Numbered from the stretch's first letter, positions 1-8,730 are shown. The stretch is 13,765 nucleotides of DNA from an uncultured Burkholderiales bacterium (GCA_903904635.1 CAIVDH010000294.1:1-13765), one strand, 5' to 3'. The notes: a model not told the origin generated them from the sequence alone. Made by a program: numbers and translations.

Positions 1-3000
1 TTGTGCTTGACCGCTTGCTCGGTGCTGGTGATGGCACCACCCGTCAGGGTGGTGGTGTCTTTGACGGCGACTGTAAATCCGCCGTCCCCTGCCTGTATGC
101 CGGACTGCTGGTTCACGCTGGCGTAGTTGCTGTCGACGTTTTGTTTGCTGAGGTTGACGTTGGCGTTGGAGGCAGGGCCGATGGTGGCGCTGCCGCTGAT
201 GGACTTTTGCGTGCTTTGATAGCGGCTGGTGTCTTGCAGGCTGGTGATATTGAGGTTGCCACCGACTTGCATGGCGACTTGCTCAGCACTTAAGGTCGCG
301 CCTTCTATGCTGGTGTGGCCGCCTGATTGGGTGCTGATTTGCTGGCCGGCCTGGATTTGGGTAGGGGTCCAGCTCACCTCATCCCCATCGGCATTACCAC
401 GGCCGGTGCCGGCGGCTATGGTTAGACCGACTGAGGGTTTGGCTCCGATGGTGGCGGCCACACCAATGGCAGCGTTGCTGCTGCTATTGGTGCTGCGCTG
501 GGTCGCGGTGTTGGCTGCGGCTTTGAGTTGGAGGTCCCCGTCTGTTTGGAGCTGAATGCTGCGACCGGCTTGGATTTGGCTGCCGGTGATGGTGAGTGCC
601 GATGCATCTCCCGCGCCACTTGCACGAATCTGTATGTCTTGTGCTGCTGCCACGTTGGAGGACGCTGCTGTTGTGCCGCTTTGTGTACTCTGGGATTGGC
701 TTTTGCTGGTGCCCAGTGTGAGGCTGGCGGTAACACCACCGGCGTGACTAGGGTCTGCTTGTACGGCAGCAGCAGTGTTAGCAACAGTAAGTGCAGCAGC
801 ACTGGCGGCCATGGCTTGTGCGCGGGCGTCTTTGGTGGAGGACGCGGCGCGCTTGAGTTGGTCTAGGGTTTGCGCTGCACTGATGAGCGGGTTGCTAATG
901 GCGAGCGTAATGCCGGTTTGTTTGGTGCGGGTTTGCTGGTTAGCATCAGCGGTGTCGGTGCCGGCTTGGATGTTGATGCTCTGGGCGTCGATGGCCACAG
1001 AGCCTGATGGGCTCATCACGGTGCTGGCGGTTTGTCGGTAGGCTTTACCGGCTGTGATGTCGACGTTGCCGTCTATCGTGCCGACCATGCTGCCGACCTG
1101 GGTGGTGCTGGCACTCTGGCTGGCCGTGTCGGTGGTGCGTGAGCCTAGGGTGAGGCTGATGCCTGGGCCACCGAAGAGGCCGGACTCTTGTTCTTGACGT
1201 GAAGCAGAAGCAAATTGTTGGGCAGTGGCCGATTCGATGACGATGTCGCGCGCGGCAGTAATTTTAGTGCCGCTACCGGAGACGAGTTGGCTGCCTTGTA
1301 CGGTGGCGCTGCCACCGGCTTGGACTTGCACTTGCTCGGCACTGAAGACGGATTGGGTAACGTCGGTGCTACGCATCTCTTCACGCTTGGTAATCGTGCG
1401 GCTGCTTAAAGAGCCGCTGCTGGTGATTTGACTGCCTTGCGCAAATTCGCTGCTGGCGGTGCCCGCGACGATGTGGATGTCGCCTTCTGCGGCCACATCC
1501 AGCTTGCCTTGTTGGCTGCTAACGGTGGCAGCGCGCGCGTTGATCTTGCCTCCCGCAGCCAGGCTGATGTCACCTGCTGCCTGAATCTGGGTGCCGACTT
1601 CTTTGCTGCTGGCTTCACGCAGAAAGTTGGCGTCGTTATGACGTTGCACGCTCTCTGTTCGGCTGGCGGTGGCGAGGGTGCCTAAGTTGAGGTCTCGTCC
1701 TGCTGTGAGTGCAGTGCTGCCCTTACCAGTATTGTTGAGTCGTGCAGCGTCCAGATTGAGATCGCGTTGTGCTTTGAGATGTAGTTGGCCGTTGGGGGCG
1801 GTGACGGTGATGTCTGCGATGCGGTCGAGATTGGTTCGGCTGGCGTTAGTGAGGCTAAATTGTCTGGTGCGTTTGGTGCTGCTGCTTTGATGGCTACTGC
1901 TTTGGTTACTGCTCTGGGTGGTGCTGGCAATGTTGATGTCGCCACCGGCTTGCAGGACAAGTTCGCGCTCGGCACGCATGCGCCCACCGATGTTGTTGAT
2001 GTCTGCAGTGGTGCTAGCACGGACTTGTTCACCAGCGAGCGTGCCACCGTTGTTGTTGACGGTGGCAGCTGTGATGGTGAGCTGCTTGCCAGCGTTAACG
2101 GTGCCGCTGTTGTTGATGGCACCTGCGAGTTCGATGTCGATACGCTCAGCAGCGATCAAGGTGCCGTCGCTCTGCAAGTCACCGCTCTTGGGAATGAGAT
2201 AAACCCTGGGCACGAGTACGGCGGTGGTGACGGGCTGGCCGTCTTTGCCGGGCAGGGTAATTTGCTGCTCTTCCAGCCAGACGATGTCGGTGGTGAGTTG
2301 CTGGACTTGTTGGGCGGTTAAGGCTATGCCGGGGCGCAGTTGCCAGCGCTGGGCTACCGTGACGCCACTGTTCATCAATGCGGCGTATTGGGCTTCGTCA
2401 TTGCTGTAGCCGGGCAGGAAGCGTCGGCCGGTTAATTGCGCAATTTGTTCACGTAATAATTGTTGTTCGAGGTAGCCGTCACCGAGCCGCTTTTGGGTGG
2501 TGGCGGGGTGGGCGCTGAGTTGGACGAGCATGGCATCAGAGCTCAGCCATTGCCGGTATTGCACAAAGCGGGGGTTGGTTTCGATTAAGGGACTGCGGTC
2601 GTTGTCTGTGCGATGAAACAGGCCGTGGGTGCCGGCGAGTGCACGCTCGGCGAATTGGGCGAGGGCGGTGACGGTGGCGGTGTCTTGGGTTGTGTTGGGT
2701 GTTTGATTGTTCGCCGCCTCTGCGCGGGCAATAAATTCGGTCACCGGCAAGGTAAAGCTGGTCACCACATCAGCCGGCGCATAGCCCAGCACCGGACCCC
2801 AGTCGCGCTGGTGATAGCGTTTAAACCCTCCACGCCAGCGACTTTGGGTGTGTTGGCTGGTGCCGCTTTCTTGCACGATGTGCTGGCCGATGGCGTCGAT
2901 GTTGTCTAGCTGGTTGAGCTTTGCAACTAATGGTCCGCCAGCTGTGATGCGGCTTTTATCATTGATGAAGTGGCCGCCCTCTAATGTCATCGTGCCACCG

Positions 3001-4889
3001 GCTGTGAGTTTGGCCGGGTCTGAGGTGATGACGCGACTTTGCAGCTCGGTGTGGGTGACGTAAAACTGGGTCCAGGCTTTGATTTCTGCGCCGGCAAAGC
3101 CGGCGTTGTAGTGGGCAATGGCGCGCTCTAAGGCGTCCATGCGTGCTTCACTTTGGGTGCGCCAAGTTTCTTGCGACTGCACATACTGCGCTTGGGCGTT
3201 GTCGTAGGCTTGTTGCTGCTGTTGGTAGGCAGCGATGGCGCGCGCGTAGTCGGCTTGTTGGGTGAACCAGCGTTGTCTTAGGCTGCCGTCAGGGTCGAGG
3301 GCAGGGTCAGGCTCGATCGGTTGGGTGAGCGTGGGCGGGGTGGGCTTGGTTAAGCTGGGTGCGGTGGGTTCATTGTCTGGTGCAGTTAAGTTGAAGTAAG
3401 CCCAGGCCGGATCAGTGCGCAGATAGGCGGTCTCAGGCGTTGGGGTGCAAACTTCCTGATCACCTACGCCTACGCAATCTTCAACACTGATCTGCGGGAT
3501 GGGGGTTTTACCGAGCACGCTGGCGTCACTGTTGGTGGTGTTGGTGTTCCAGCGATAGAGGCCGGCGCGGCTCCAGCGTTGCCAACGGAAGTTGGCGCCT
3601 AAGATTTTTTGTGCAGCGCCATCGGGCTGGATGTAAAACTGTTTAACTGGGCCGCTGACGGTTTCGGTGACGGTGGCAAAGTGTTCGTTGGAGTTGGCAA
3701 AGGAGGCGCTGGCGATGTGTATGTCGCCTAAGGCCTCGATGGAGGCGCTGGCGTTGTGGATGAGACGGGCTTGTCCGGTTGCGCGTAATTGGGCGTCCAA
3801 TGCACCACCGAGGTTAAGTGTGCCGCCGGAGTAGAGTTGTGCGTGGTTGCGGTTGTGGATTTCTTCTGCGCCTATGGCAAGGCTGCTGGCCGCGGCGATG
3901 ATGGGGGTGTTGGCAGGGATGACAGGATTACCAGGGTCAGCGGCATCGCCAATATTATTTACACGTTTACCACCGATGGTGACCCGGTCACCGATGATGG
4001 TGCCGCTGCCCAGGTTGTCTAGGGTGTTGGTTTGAATGGTGACGCTGGGCGCTTCGATGTGGCCACGATTTTGTATATGGCCGTCGGCGGTGAGGATGAA
4101 TTCGCCTGCCGCATAGAGGTTGCCGACGTTGCGCACACCCAGCCCATGTTCGGTGCCGATGAGCCAAATCTTGCCGGCATACATGCCGCCTAGTCGGGCG
4201 ATGTCGAGTGCATAGAAGGGCGCCGGTGGGAGTTCTGATTTGCCCTCTGCTTTAGCGGCCATGGTGATGCGTAGATGATTGGCCCAAATCGCGGCGTTAA
4301 TGCGCGTTGCACGCGTGAGTATTTCGGCATAGTTGGTGTCACGCGCGTCCATGCCGCCGCCGTCGATTTGTATGCGACCAGATCCCATGTCAAATCCGTT
4401 GAGCTGACCGTTTTGCAGTTGGGGTGTGCCGGTGGCCAGTTGCACATGGGCGGCATTTAGGAAGCCGCAGCCCGAGCAGGTGATGCCGGCGGGGTTGGCG
4501 AGGATGAAGTCGGCTTTGTTGCCGGCGATTTCGACATAGCCTTGCAGGCTGCTGGGGTTGGTGCTGTTGACTTGATTGATGATGACGTTAGCGCTACCAC
4601 CAGCTAACCAGGGGTTGGCCGCGACCCAGCCGGCAAGTTGGGTCTGGGAAGGCTGGTAGCCGTTGTTGATGATGACGCCTTGCGGGTTGACGTCGAATTG
4701 GCGGAATTGATTGAGTGATACGCCGCCTGCACTGGGGGTGGTGATGTCGACTTGTGGGACGCCGTTGGCACTTTGCAGTAGGGTCGGGCGCTGGTTGCCG
4801 GGGGCGTTGGGGTCGGTGTGGATTTGGGCAATTGCGGCCACTGACACGCAGCTGTGGATGCTTAGCGAGAGCTGTAATTTTTTGATCAT
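1..4889 (-). CDS. TpsA exoprotein, FHA/CdiA-like haemagglutinin (3' end cut by window)
   Basis: A single minus-strand frame stays open from the ATG at 4889 to the window edge (1629 codons, no stop); I checked the frame at several points. A short signal peptide (residues 1 to about 21, MIKKLQLSLS..AAIA) has no extended ESPR region. The TPS/haemagglutination-activity domain spans about 40-170, with NPQG at 68-71 and NPAGITCSGC at 132-141. Then come FHA beta-helix repeats (AGG.., VNNNGG), a Pro-rich stretch (about 505-535), a Gln-rich helical segment with five Gln at about 556-560, a conserved FHA segment with LPGYSNDEAQY (about 822-880), and haemagglutinin repeats (about 1060-1629). The last visible residues read LTGGAITSTEQAVKH, typical of this family. 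It would be exported by TpsB and act at the cell surface as adhesin or CDI effector; the deciding C-terminus is outside the window. The start is fixed by the upstream stop; its ribosome site is weak, so coupling to tpsB translation is likely. Confidence 0.92.
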   Translation of the reverse strand, partial: MIKKLQLSLSIHSCVSVAAIAQIHTDPNAPGNQRPTLLQSANGVPQVDITTPSAGGVSLNQFRQFDVNPQGVIINNGYQPSQTQLAGWVAANPWLAGGSANVIINQVNSTNPSSLQGYVEIAGNKADFILANPAGITCSGCGFLNAAHVQLATGTPQLQNGQLNGFDMGSGRIQIDGGGMDARDTNYAEILTRATRINAAIWANHLRITMAAKAEGKSELPPAPFYALDIARLGGMYAGKIWLIGTEHGLGVRNVGNLYAAGEFILTADGHIQNRGHIEAPSVTIQTNTLDNLGSGTIIGDRVTIGGKRVNNIGDAADPGNPVIPANTPIIAAASSLAIGAEEIHNRNHAQLYSGGTLNLGGALDAQLRATGQARLIHNASASIEALGDIHIASASFANSNEHFATVTETVSGPVKQFYIQPDGAAQKILGANFRWQRWSRAGLYRWNTNTTNSDASVLGKTPIPQISVEDCVGVGDQEVCTPTPETAYLRTDPAWAYFNLTAPDNEPTAPSLTKPTPPTLTQPIEPDPALDPDGSLRQRWFTQQADYARAIAAYQQQQQAYDNAQAQYVQSQETWRTQSEARMDALERAIAHYNAGFAGAEIKAWTQFYVTHTELQSRVITSDPAKLTAGGTMTLEGGHFINDKSRITAGGPLVAKLNQLDNIDAIGQHIVQESGTSQHTQSRWRGGFKRYHQRDWGPVLGYAPADVVTSFTLPVTEFIARAEAANNQTPNTTQDTATVTALAQFAERALAGTHGLFHRTDNDRSPLIETNPRFVQYRQWLSSDAMLVQLSAHPATTQKRLGDGYLEQQLLREQIAQLTGRRFLPGYSNDEAQYAALMNSGVTVAQRWQLRPGIALTAQQVQQLTTDIVWLEEQQITLPGKDGQPVTTAVLVPRVYLIPKSGDLQSDGTLIAAERIDIELAGAINNSGTVNAGKQLTITAATVNNNGGTLAGEQVRASTTADINNIGGRMRAERELVLQAGGDINIASTTQSSNQSSSHQSSSTKRTRQFSLTNASRTNLDRIADITVTAPNGQLHLKAQRDLNLDAARLNNTGKGSTALTAGRDLNLGTLATASRTESVQRHNDANFLREASSKEVGTQIQAAGDISLAAGGKINARAATVSSQQGKLDVAAEGDIHIVAGTASSEFAQGSQITSSGSLSSRTITKREEMRSTDVTQSVFSAEQVQVQAGGSATVQGSQLVSGSGTKITAARDIVIESATAQQFASASRQEQESGLFGGPGISLTLGSRTTDTASQSASTTQVGSMVGTIDGNVDITAGKAYRQTASTVMSPSGSVAIDAQSINIQAGTDTADANQQTRTKQTGITLAISNPLISAAQTLDQLKRAASSTKDARAQAMAASAAALTVANTAAAVQADPSHAGGVTASLTLGTSKSQSQSTQSGTTAASSNVAAAQDIQIRASGAGDASALTITGSQIQAGRSIQLQTDGDLQLKAAANTATQRSTNSSSNAAIGVAATIGAKPSVGLTIAAGTGRGNADGDEVSWTPTQIQAGQQISTQSGGHTSIEGATLSAEQVAMQVGGNLNITSLQDTSRYQSTQKSISGSATIGPASNANVNLSKQNVDSNYASVNQQSGIQAGDGGFTVAVKDTTTLTGGAITSTEQAVKH

Positions 4890-4898
4890 GGGGGCTAG

Positions 4899-6698
4899 TT
4901 AGAAAGAGAGATTCACATTGAAACCGGCGGTACTGCTACTGGTGCGAAATGCACCTGGCTTGTCTATGGGTTTGGCTATGAATACATCCCAATAGCAATG
5001 TTTTTGGCGATATCTCACACCTATGAATGCACCGCCTAGCCGAGAGCCCACCAGCTGTGTGCTGGATCTACCACCAACAGCGCCGGTATCAATGCCGGTA
5101 TACATTTCCAATCCTGAAAGCGGGGTAGTCCATGCCATTTCTTGTCGTAGCAACCAGCCGCGCTCACTACTGAGTAGCAATTCACCATCAAAACCGCGCA
5201 CGGTGTAGCGACTACCGATAGCAAATTTGTCTTCCGGCGAAAGCGGTGTGTGGTTCCACTGTGCGCGCCAGCCCGCGTTGTAACGGAATGTTTGTTTTTG
5301 AATGTTGAATGGCAGATTTAGCTGCGCATCCGCGCTGATGATCTGCATACGCGAGCTGCCTTCGCCGCGCGCCTCTTCGGGCGCTCTTAGCGATTGCAGT
5401 GCGCCGGTGCCACGGCGATAGGCAAGAGTCGTATCCAGTGTTGCTGTACCAATTAATTCTCTGTTTGATAAACCAAGCTCCCATCCACTGGTGCGACGGC
5501 GCTGTACAGTAATTTCGGTATCGTTAATAAAATTATGTGATTCACGCTGCCATAGCCGCAGACTGGCGCTGGTTTTACGCGCGCTATTTCGATAAAGCAG
5601 TCGACCTAACCTAAGCTCGCTGTTGTCGCTATTACCGCTGTAGGTAATGATGTCATTTAATCCGGCGAAGGATTGCAGATATGAATTTGCACTTGCAGTT
5701 GCTGATAGCAGCCAGTTTTCCCATGGCACGGAGTAATGCACGGTATGACCATGGGTACCACGGCTTCCGGGCAAACCACCACCCGCATCCTGTATCACAC
5801 TGACATAAAATAAATCATTTAGGGTGAACCAATGGTCATAGGAAAACGTTGCAGTGGTCAGATATTTGCCGGTATTTTTATTACCCGAGTCATCTGCAGA
5901 AATATTTAATCGAAATGGGAGTTTTTGATTCCAATCAATGATGACATCGCTTTCATTTTGCAAAGCATCCGACGATGTTGATGGCGTTATTTGTATGTCG
6001 GCCTCGACAGTAGGTAGACGCTTGAAGTTTTCTAAAACCTGTTCCAGATCGCGAGAATTTAATAACTCACCCTGCTTTGCAGGTATCGCATTCCATAGCG
6101 TTGCGCGGGATTGCGTGTTGTCTGAAAATCGAATATTTCGTATTCGGCCCGGCACTATCGTCAGCGTCAGAATTTCTGTTTCAAGGTTTTGTGGTGCGAC
6201 TAAAACACGGGTAGTGGCATAACCTTGCCTGGTAATTGCTTGCTGCAGGCGCTGCACGACAATGCCTATGCCATTTGCACCTAAACATCGACCAACTGCA
6301 GGATCATCGTTGCCGTTGGCAGATTCGATAAAACTATTGAATCGCTGGTGTAGTTCACCTTGCAGAATTATTTTTTTAATAGTCGAGCAAGGTTTTTCAT
6401 CTAAAGGCAGTTTGGTTGCAGCTGCATCAGAGATTTTTAAACTGATAGATGGATTAACTTCCATCTGCTGTCGAATTTCTCTTTGACGTTCTTGCTGCCG
6501 TAAGATTTCTTGCTCATCGGCCTTATTTTGCCCGCTTGCATTACCTGCCAAAAATGACAATATAAAAAATACTTCTATTAGAAATATATTTATTTTTTTA
6601 ACTGATGAAGTGTTCGATAAAAAACACAAAGTCCCGAATTTCGCACGCATGATTTTTGATAATAAACAAATAACAGGCGGCGGAGTGTAGCGAGACAA
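4899..6698 (-). CDS. TpsB outer-membrane transporter (ShlB/FhaC/CdiB family)
   Basis: This Omp85-superfamily pore moves the neighbouring TpsA across the outer membrane. A hydrophobic signal segment (INIFLIEVFFILSFLAG) precedes a Q/E/R-rich helix (QEILRQQERQREIRQQ). A POTRA_2-type domain follows at about 95-190, including the family's Cys pair (KPCSTIKK and GRCLGANGIG) and GYATTRVLVAPQ. The ShlB beta-barrel runs to the end, with the conserved SRYTVRGFDGE motif late in the barrel and a final beta strand ending in Phe (NVNLSF). The longest frame starts at a TTG (6698); the ATG at 6650, 16 codons later, is the likelier start because the extra residues look non-signal-like and place the hydrophobic core far from the N-terminus. 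Neither start has a good ribosome site. tpsA follows after nine bases. The 5' half of the gene is much more AT-rich than the 3' half. Confidence 0.95.
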   Translation of the reverse strand: MSRYTPPPVICLLSKIMRAKFGTLCFLSNTSSVKKINIFLIEVFFILSFLAGNASGQNKADEQEILRQQERQREIRQQMEVNPSISLKISDAAATKLPLDEKPCSTIKKIILQGELHQRFNSFIESANGNDDPAVGRCLGANGIGIVVQRLQQAITRQGYATTRVLVAPQNLETEILTLTIVPGRIRNIRFSDNTQSRATLWNAIPAKQGELLNSRDLEQVLENFKRLPTVEADIQITPSTSSDALQNESDVIIDWNQKLPFRLNISADDSGNKNTGKYLTTATFSYDHWFTLNDLFYVSVIQDAGGGLPGSRGTHGHTVHYSVPWENWLLSATASANSYLQSFAGLNDIITYSGNSDNSELRLGRLLYRNSARKTSASLRLWQRESHNFINDTEITVQRRRTSGWELGLSNRELIGTATLDTTLAYRRGTGALQSLRAPEEARGEGSSRMQIISADAQLNLPFNIQKQTFRYNAGWRAQWNHTPLSPEDKFAIGSRYTVRGFDGELLLSSERGWLLRQEMAWTTPLSGLEMYTGIDTGAVGGRSSTQLVGSRLGGAFIGVRYRQKHCYWDVFIAKPIDKPGAFRTSSSTAGFNVNLSF

Positions 6699-6867
6699 AA
6701 ATCATTTTAAAAGTAATAATTAATTAGATGTTGTAAGTAAGTTGAATTGTTCGCTGATGTGTAGATTTGAAGCAAAATCCTTTAATAAAAATATATTCAT
6801 TTAGCATTAAGAAACATCTCTCTTCGCTAAAAATAATTTTAGCCCTGCTTCCATATTGGGATTTTTT
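6699..6867. other. AT-rich intergenic region upstream of tpsB
   Basis: No gene is seen between the Sel1-repeat gene and tpsB. If tpsB starts at 6650 the leader is 217 bases. The region is strongly AT-rich and probably carries the tpsBA promoter on the minus strand, but I could not find a convincing -35/-10 pair. It holds one perfect dyad (6826-6843). Confidence 0.6.
6826..6843. repeat. Perfect 7-bp inverted repeat upstream of tpsB
   Basis: GCTAAAA at 6826-6832 is repeated inverted as TTTTAGC at 6837-6843, with a four-base loop. It lies just past the stop of the Sel1-repeat gene in the tpsB leader. No T-run follows it in the direction of transcription, so it does not look like an intrinsic terminator; it could be an operator or an mRNA hairpin. 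Confidence 0.45.
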
Positions 6868-8418
6868 TCATGCAGCTCGTCTTACCTGCTTGCGACGCGT
6901 GCGCATCAGACTGCGATATCGGTATAGTCGCTTGCGGTAATTACCTTCCGGGTCGGAACAATCAATATCGAATGTTTCGAAAGTACGTATGGCATGATCG
7001 AGCGCGTTTCTTTGCTCGCCGGTTTGTATCGGTATAAGTCTGCGGCGACTGCGCAGGTGTTCCTTACGAATATCCACTTCCAGACAATGTCCATGATCTG
7101 CGGTCTCAACTTCAAGCAATAGTGCTTCGGCGCGCGTCAAGCCAAACCAGTATCCAAGCTCTATACGTGCAGCCAGAAAAGGATATTGGTTCGTCATCTC
7201 ACGCGTAAAATATTCTCTGGCCGCGCTCGCCCATTCAGATTTTCGTGATGAATGAGCGATTTTTTGCAGCATAGCGCGCGCCCCTTTATGACCTTGCCCA
7301 CTCGCTTTTTGTAGCCAGTAAATAGCTCGGATATCTGATCGAGAATCCACCCGACGGCCACGCCAGGCGGCCAGCCCTAACTCCAACTGTGCGCGAACAT
7401 TACCTGCAACAGCGGCTATTTCAAGGCTGCGTCGGGCTTCTGGTACGCTGCGACGAGAAAATTCAGGCTTAAGGTATATGCGTGACATCGCAAACCAAGC
7501 AACATCAGCACCACGCTCAGCAGCAACAACTAACCAGCGCAATGCTTTTTTATAGTGCGCAACGCCTGCAATACCACTTACGCGCTCTCCTTCATGATCT
7601 ATACGCCCTATCCATAGACCCAGAGTGATTTGCGCATGCAAATCACCGCTATCTGCCATGATTTTCAGATAACGCTCTATGAGGCGACCATTGGTATCAG
7701 AAGTAAATATTAATGCCCGCACACAGCGAGAAAGTATTTCCAGATCTTGTGCCGTAATTTTTCGCCGACGTGAAGCAGCCCCTGTACTACGTCGTTCAAT
7801 TTGCTGCGCAAGCGGCAAAGCCCAGAATAGATATCGCAAGAAATCAAAACCATTCCACGCATAATTTGCCAGCAGATACTGCGCTTCGACGACCCCGCCT
7901 TTTGCTGCACGCGCGGCCCACTCCAGAGCGGCAACATGCTGTGCGACAGCCCGCGACTGCAAATTTACTGCTGACCGTGGCTTCAATTCTCTGATGCCTA
8001 ATTTTTGGGCAAGTAACCATTGCGCTTCAGGTAGGCCCGCTTGTGCGGCGCTCTGCAATGCAGTCAACGCTTTTTTGCGCAGCGCACTATCGACTTGCGC
8101 CCACTCAGCAAAAACCAGCATAGCCAGTACGAGGCCCGCCTTAGCTATACCTTCTTCAAATGCGCGCTCATACCATAACGCTACGCGCATGGGATCACTT
8201 GCCAGCCTTGCAGTCTCAAACGGAATATGTGAACCAATCATGCGCCAGGCATCCTGCTGGTTTTGTTCTGCTGCTCGTTCCAGCCAATGCAAAGCCGTAG
8301 CCATACTTTGTGGAAGACCACCACCACCGAACAAATATCGCTTACCCAATGCGAGCTGAGCCATAGCGTGACCGCCTCTTGCAGCCCGAATAATTAGTAA
8401 TTCTTCACGATTTGCCAT
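6868..8418 (-). CDS. Sel1-repeat protein with degenerate integrase-like C-terminal domain
   Basis: A 516-residue protein with no signal peptide or membrane segment, so probably cytosolic. Residues about 1-400 are alpha-helical Sel1/TPR-like repeats, each with A..W...AA..G...AQ..L pattern; the clearest are near 28-63 (ALHWLERAAEQNQQDAW) and 339-376 (GNVRAQLELG then IYWLQKASGQGHKGA). Such repeats usually form protein-binding scaffolds. Residues 408-516 differ: ARIELGYWFGLTRAEALLL, then RRRLIPIQTGEQRNALDHA, then NYRKRLYRY. This resembles the first part of the catalytic domain of integrases of the Integrase_1 type (FGLRREEAL .. TKGGRxRxxPIxTxEQRxxLxxA), but the first catalytic Arg is Thr428, the catalytic Lys is lost, and the protein ends before the His/Tyr motifs. 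It ends very basic (RTRRKQVRRAA), which would suit nucleic-acid binding. It lies upstream of tpsB in the same orientation; function unknown. Confidence 0.85.
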   Translation of the reverse strand: MANREELLIIRAARGGHAMAQLALGKRYLFGGGGLPQSMATALHWLERAAEQNQQDAWRMIGSHIPFETARLASDPMRVALWYERAFEEGIAKAGLVLAMLVFAEWAQVDSALRKKALTALQSAAQAGLPEAQWLLAQKLGIRELKPRSAVNLQSRAVAQHVAALEWAARAAKGGVVEAQYLLANYAWNGFDFLRYLFWALPLAQQIERRSTGAASRRRKITAQDLEILSRCVRALIFTSDTNGRLIERYLKIMADSGDLHAQITLGLWIGRIDHEGERVSGIAGVAHYKKALRWLVVAAERGADVAWFAMSRIYLKPEFSRRSVPEARRSLEIAAVAGNVRAQLELGLAAWRGRRVDSRSDIRAIYWLQKASGQGHKGARAMLQKIAHSSRKSEWASAAREYFTREMTNQYPFLAARIELGYWFGLTRAEALLLEVETADHGHCLEVDIRKEHLRSRRRLIPIQTGEQRNALDHAIRTFETFDIDCSDPEGNYRKRLYRYRSLMRTRRKQVRRAA

Positions 8419-8525
8419 TTATTTCGCGATACTTTTCATTCAAAACATGAACAACTTTGGCGAGGATTGCCCAGCAAAGCACCTTGGGATGATCAATAAC
8501 TGTTTTTGGAAATACTGCTGCGTAT

Positions 8526-8541
8526 GCACAACAGATTGTGC
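8526..8541. promoter_or_regulatory. Inverted repeat GCACAA-N4-TTGTGC
   Basis: Perfect 6-bp arms (8526-8531 and 8536-8541) with a four-base spacer. It lies about 110 bases upstream of the Sel1-repeat gene start and shares its half-site with the dyad at 8563-8582. It looks like a possible operator; the binding protein is unknown. Confidence 0.35.
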
Positions 8542-8562
8542 GGACAAGACCCTATTTCACCA

Positions 8563-8582
8563 CACAATAGTTACCAATTGTG
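8563..8582. promoter_or_regulatory. Inverted repeat CACAAT-N8-ATTGTG
   Basis: Perfect 6-bp arms (8563-8568 and 8577-8582) with an eight-base spacer. The half-site CACAAT/ATTGTG overlaps in sequence with the GCACAA/TTGTGC arms of the dyad 22 bases to its left, so both may be read by the same regulator. Confidence 0.35.
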
Positions 8583-8730
8583 AAAGCCTAACTTTGCGCT
8601 TCAACAGTGCCTTAGTCAACGCCATGCAGTATCAATAAAACAACACTATCGGGTGTTTTAGCCTGTTTTGCCCAAGGCAGTTGTGCGCTGACCACCGAAC
8701 TTCGAATGGTTTCCATTTAAGAAATTAATG

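Noticed and set aside
1785..2321. Plus-strand open frame of 178 codons, Val/Gly/Asp-rich
   Set aside because: It is antisense to the tpsA coding frame, which has clear family motifs throughout. Its composition is the mirror of the Ala/Thr/Asn-rich repeats. The same applies to other plus-strand frames across 1-4500.
5212..5484. 90-codon minus-strand frame inside tpsB
   Set aside because: It lies in another frame of the same strand under conserved barrel motifs of TpsB; it is a shadow.
8447..8638. 63-codon Cys-rich frame in the divergent intergenic region
   Set aside because: No ribosome site, no recognisable motif, and composition looks like unselected DNA; it also covers the operator-like dyads.
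8638..8664. Possible terminator hairpin AACAC...GTGTTTT
   Set aside because: The arms pair only about four bases without a bulge, and no real gene ends just upstream.
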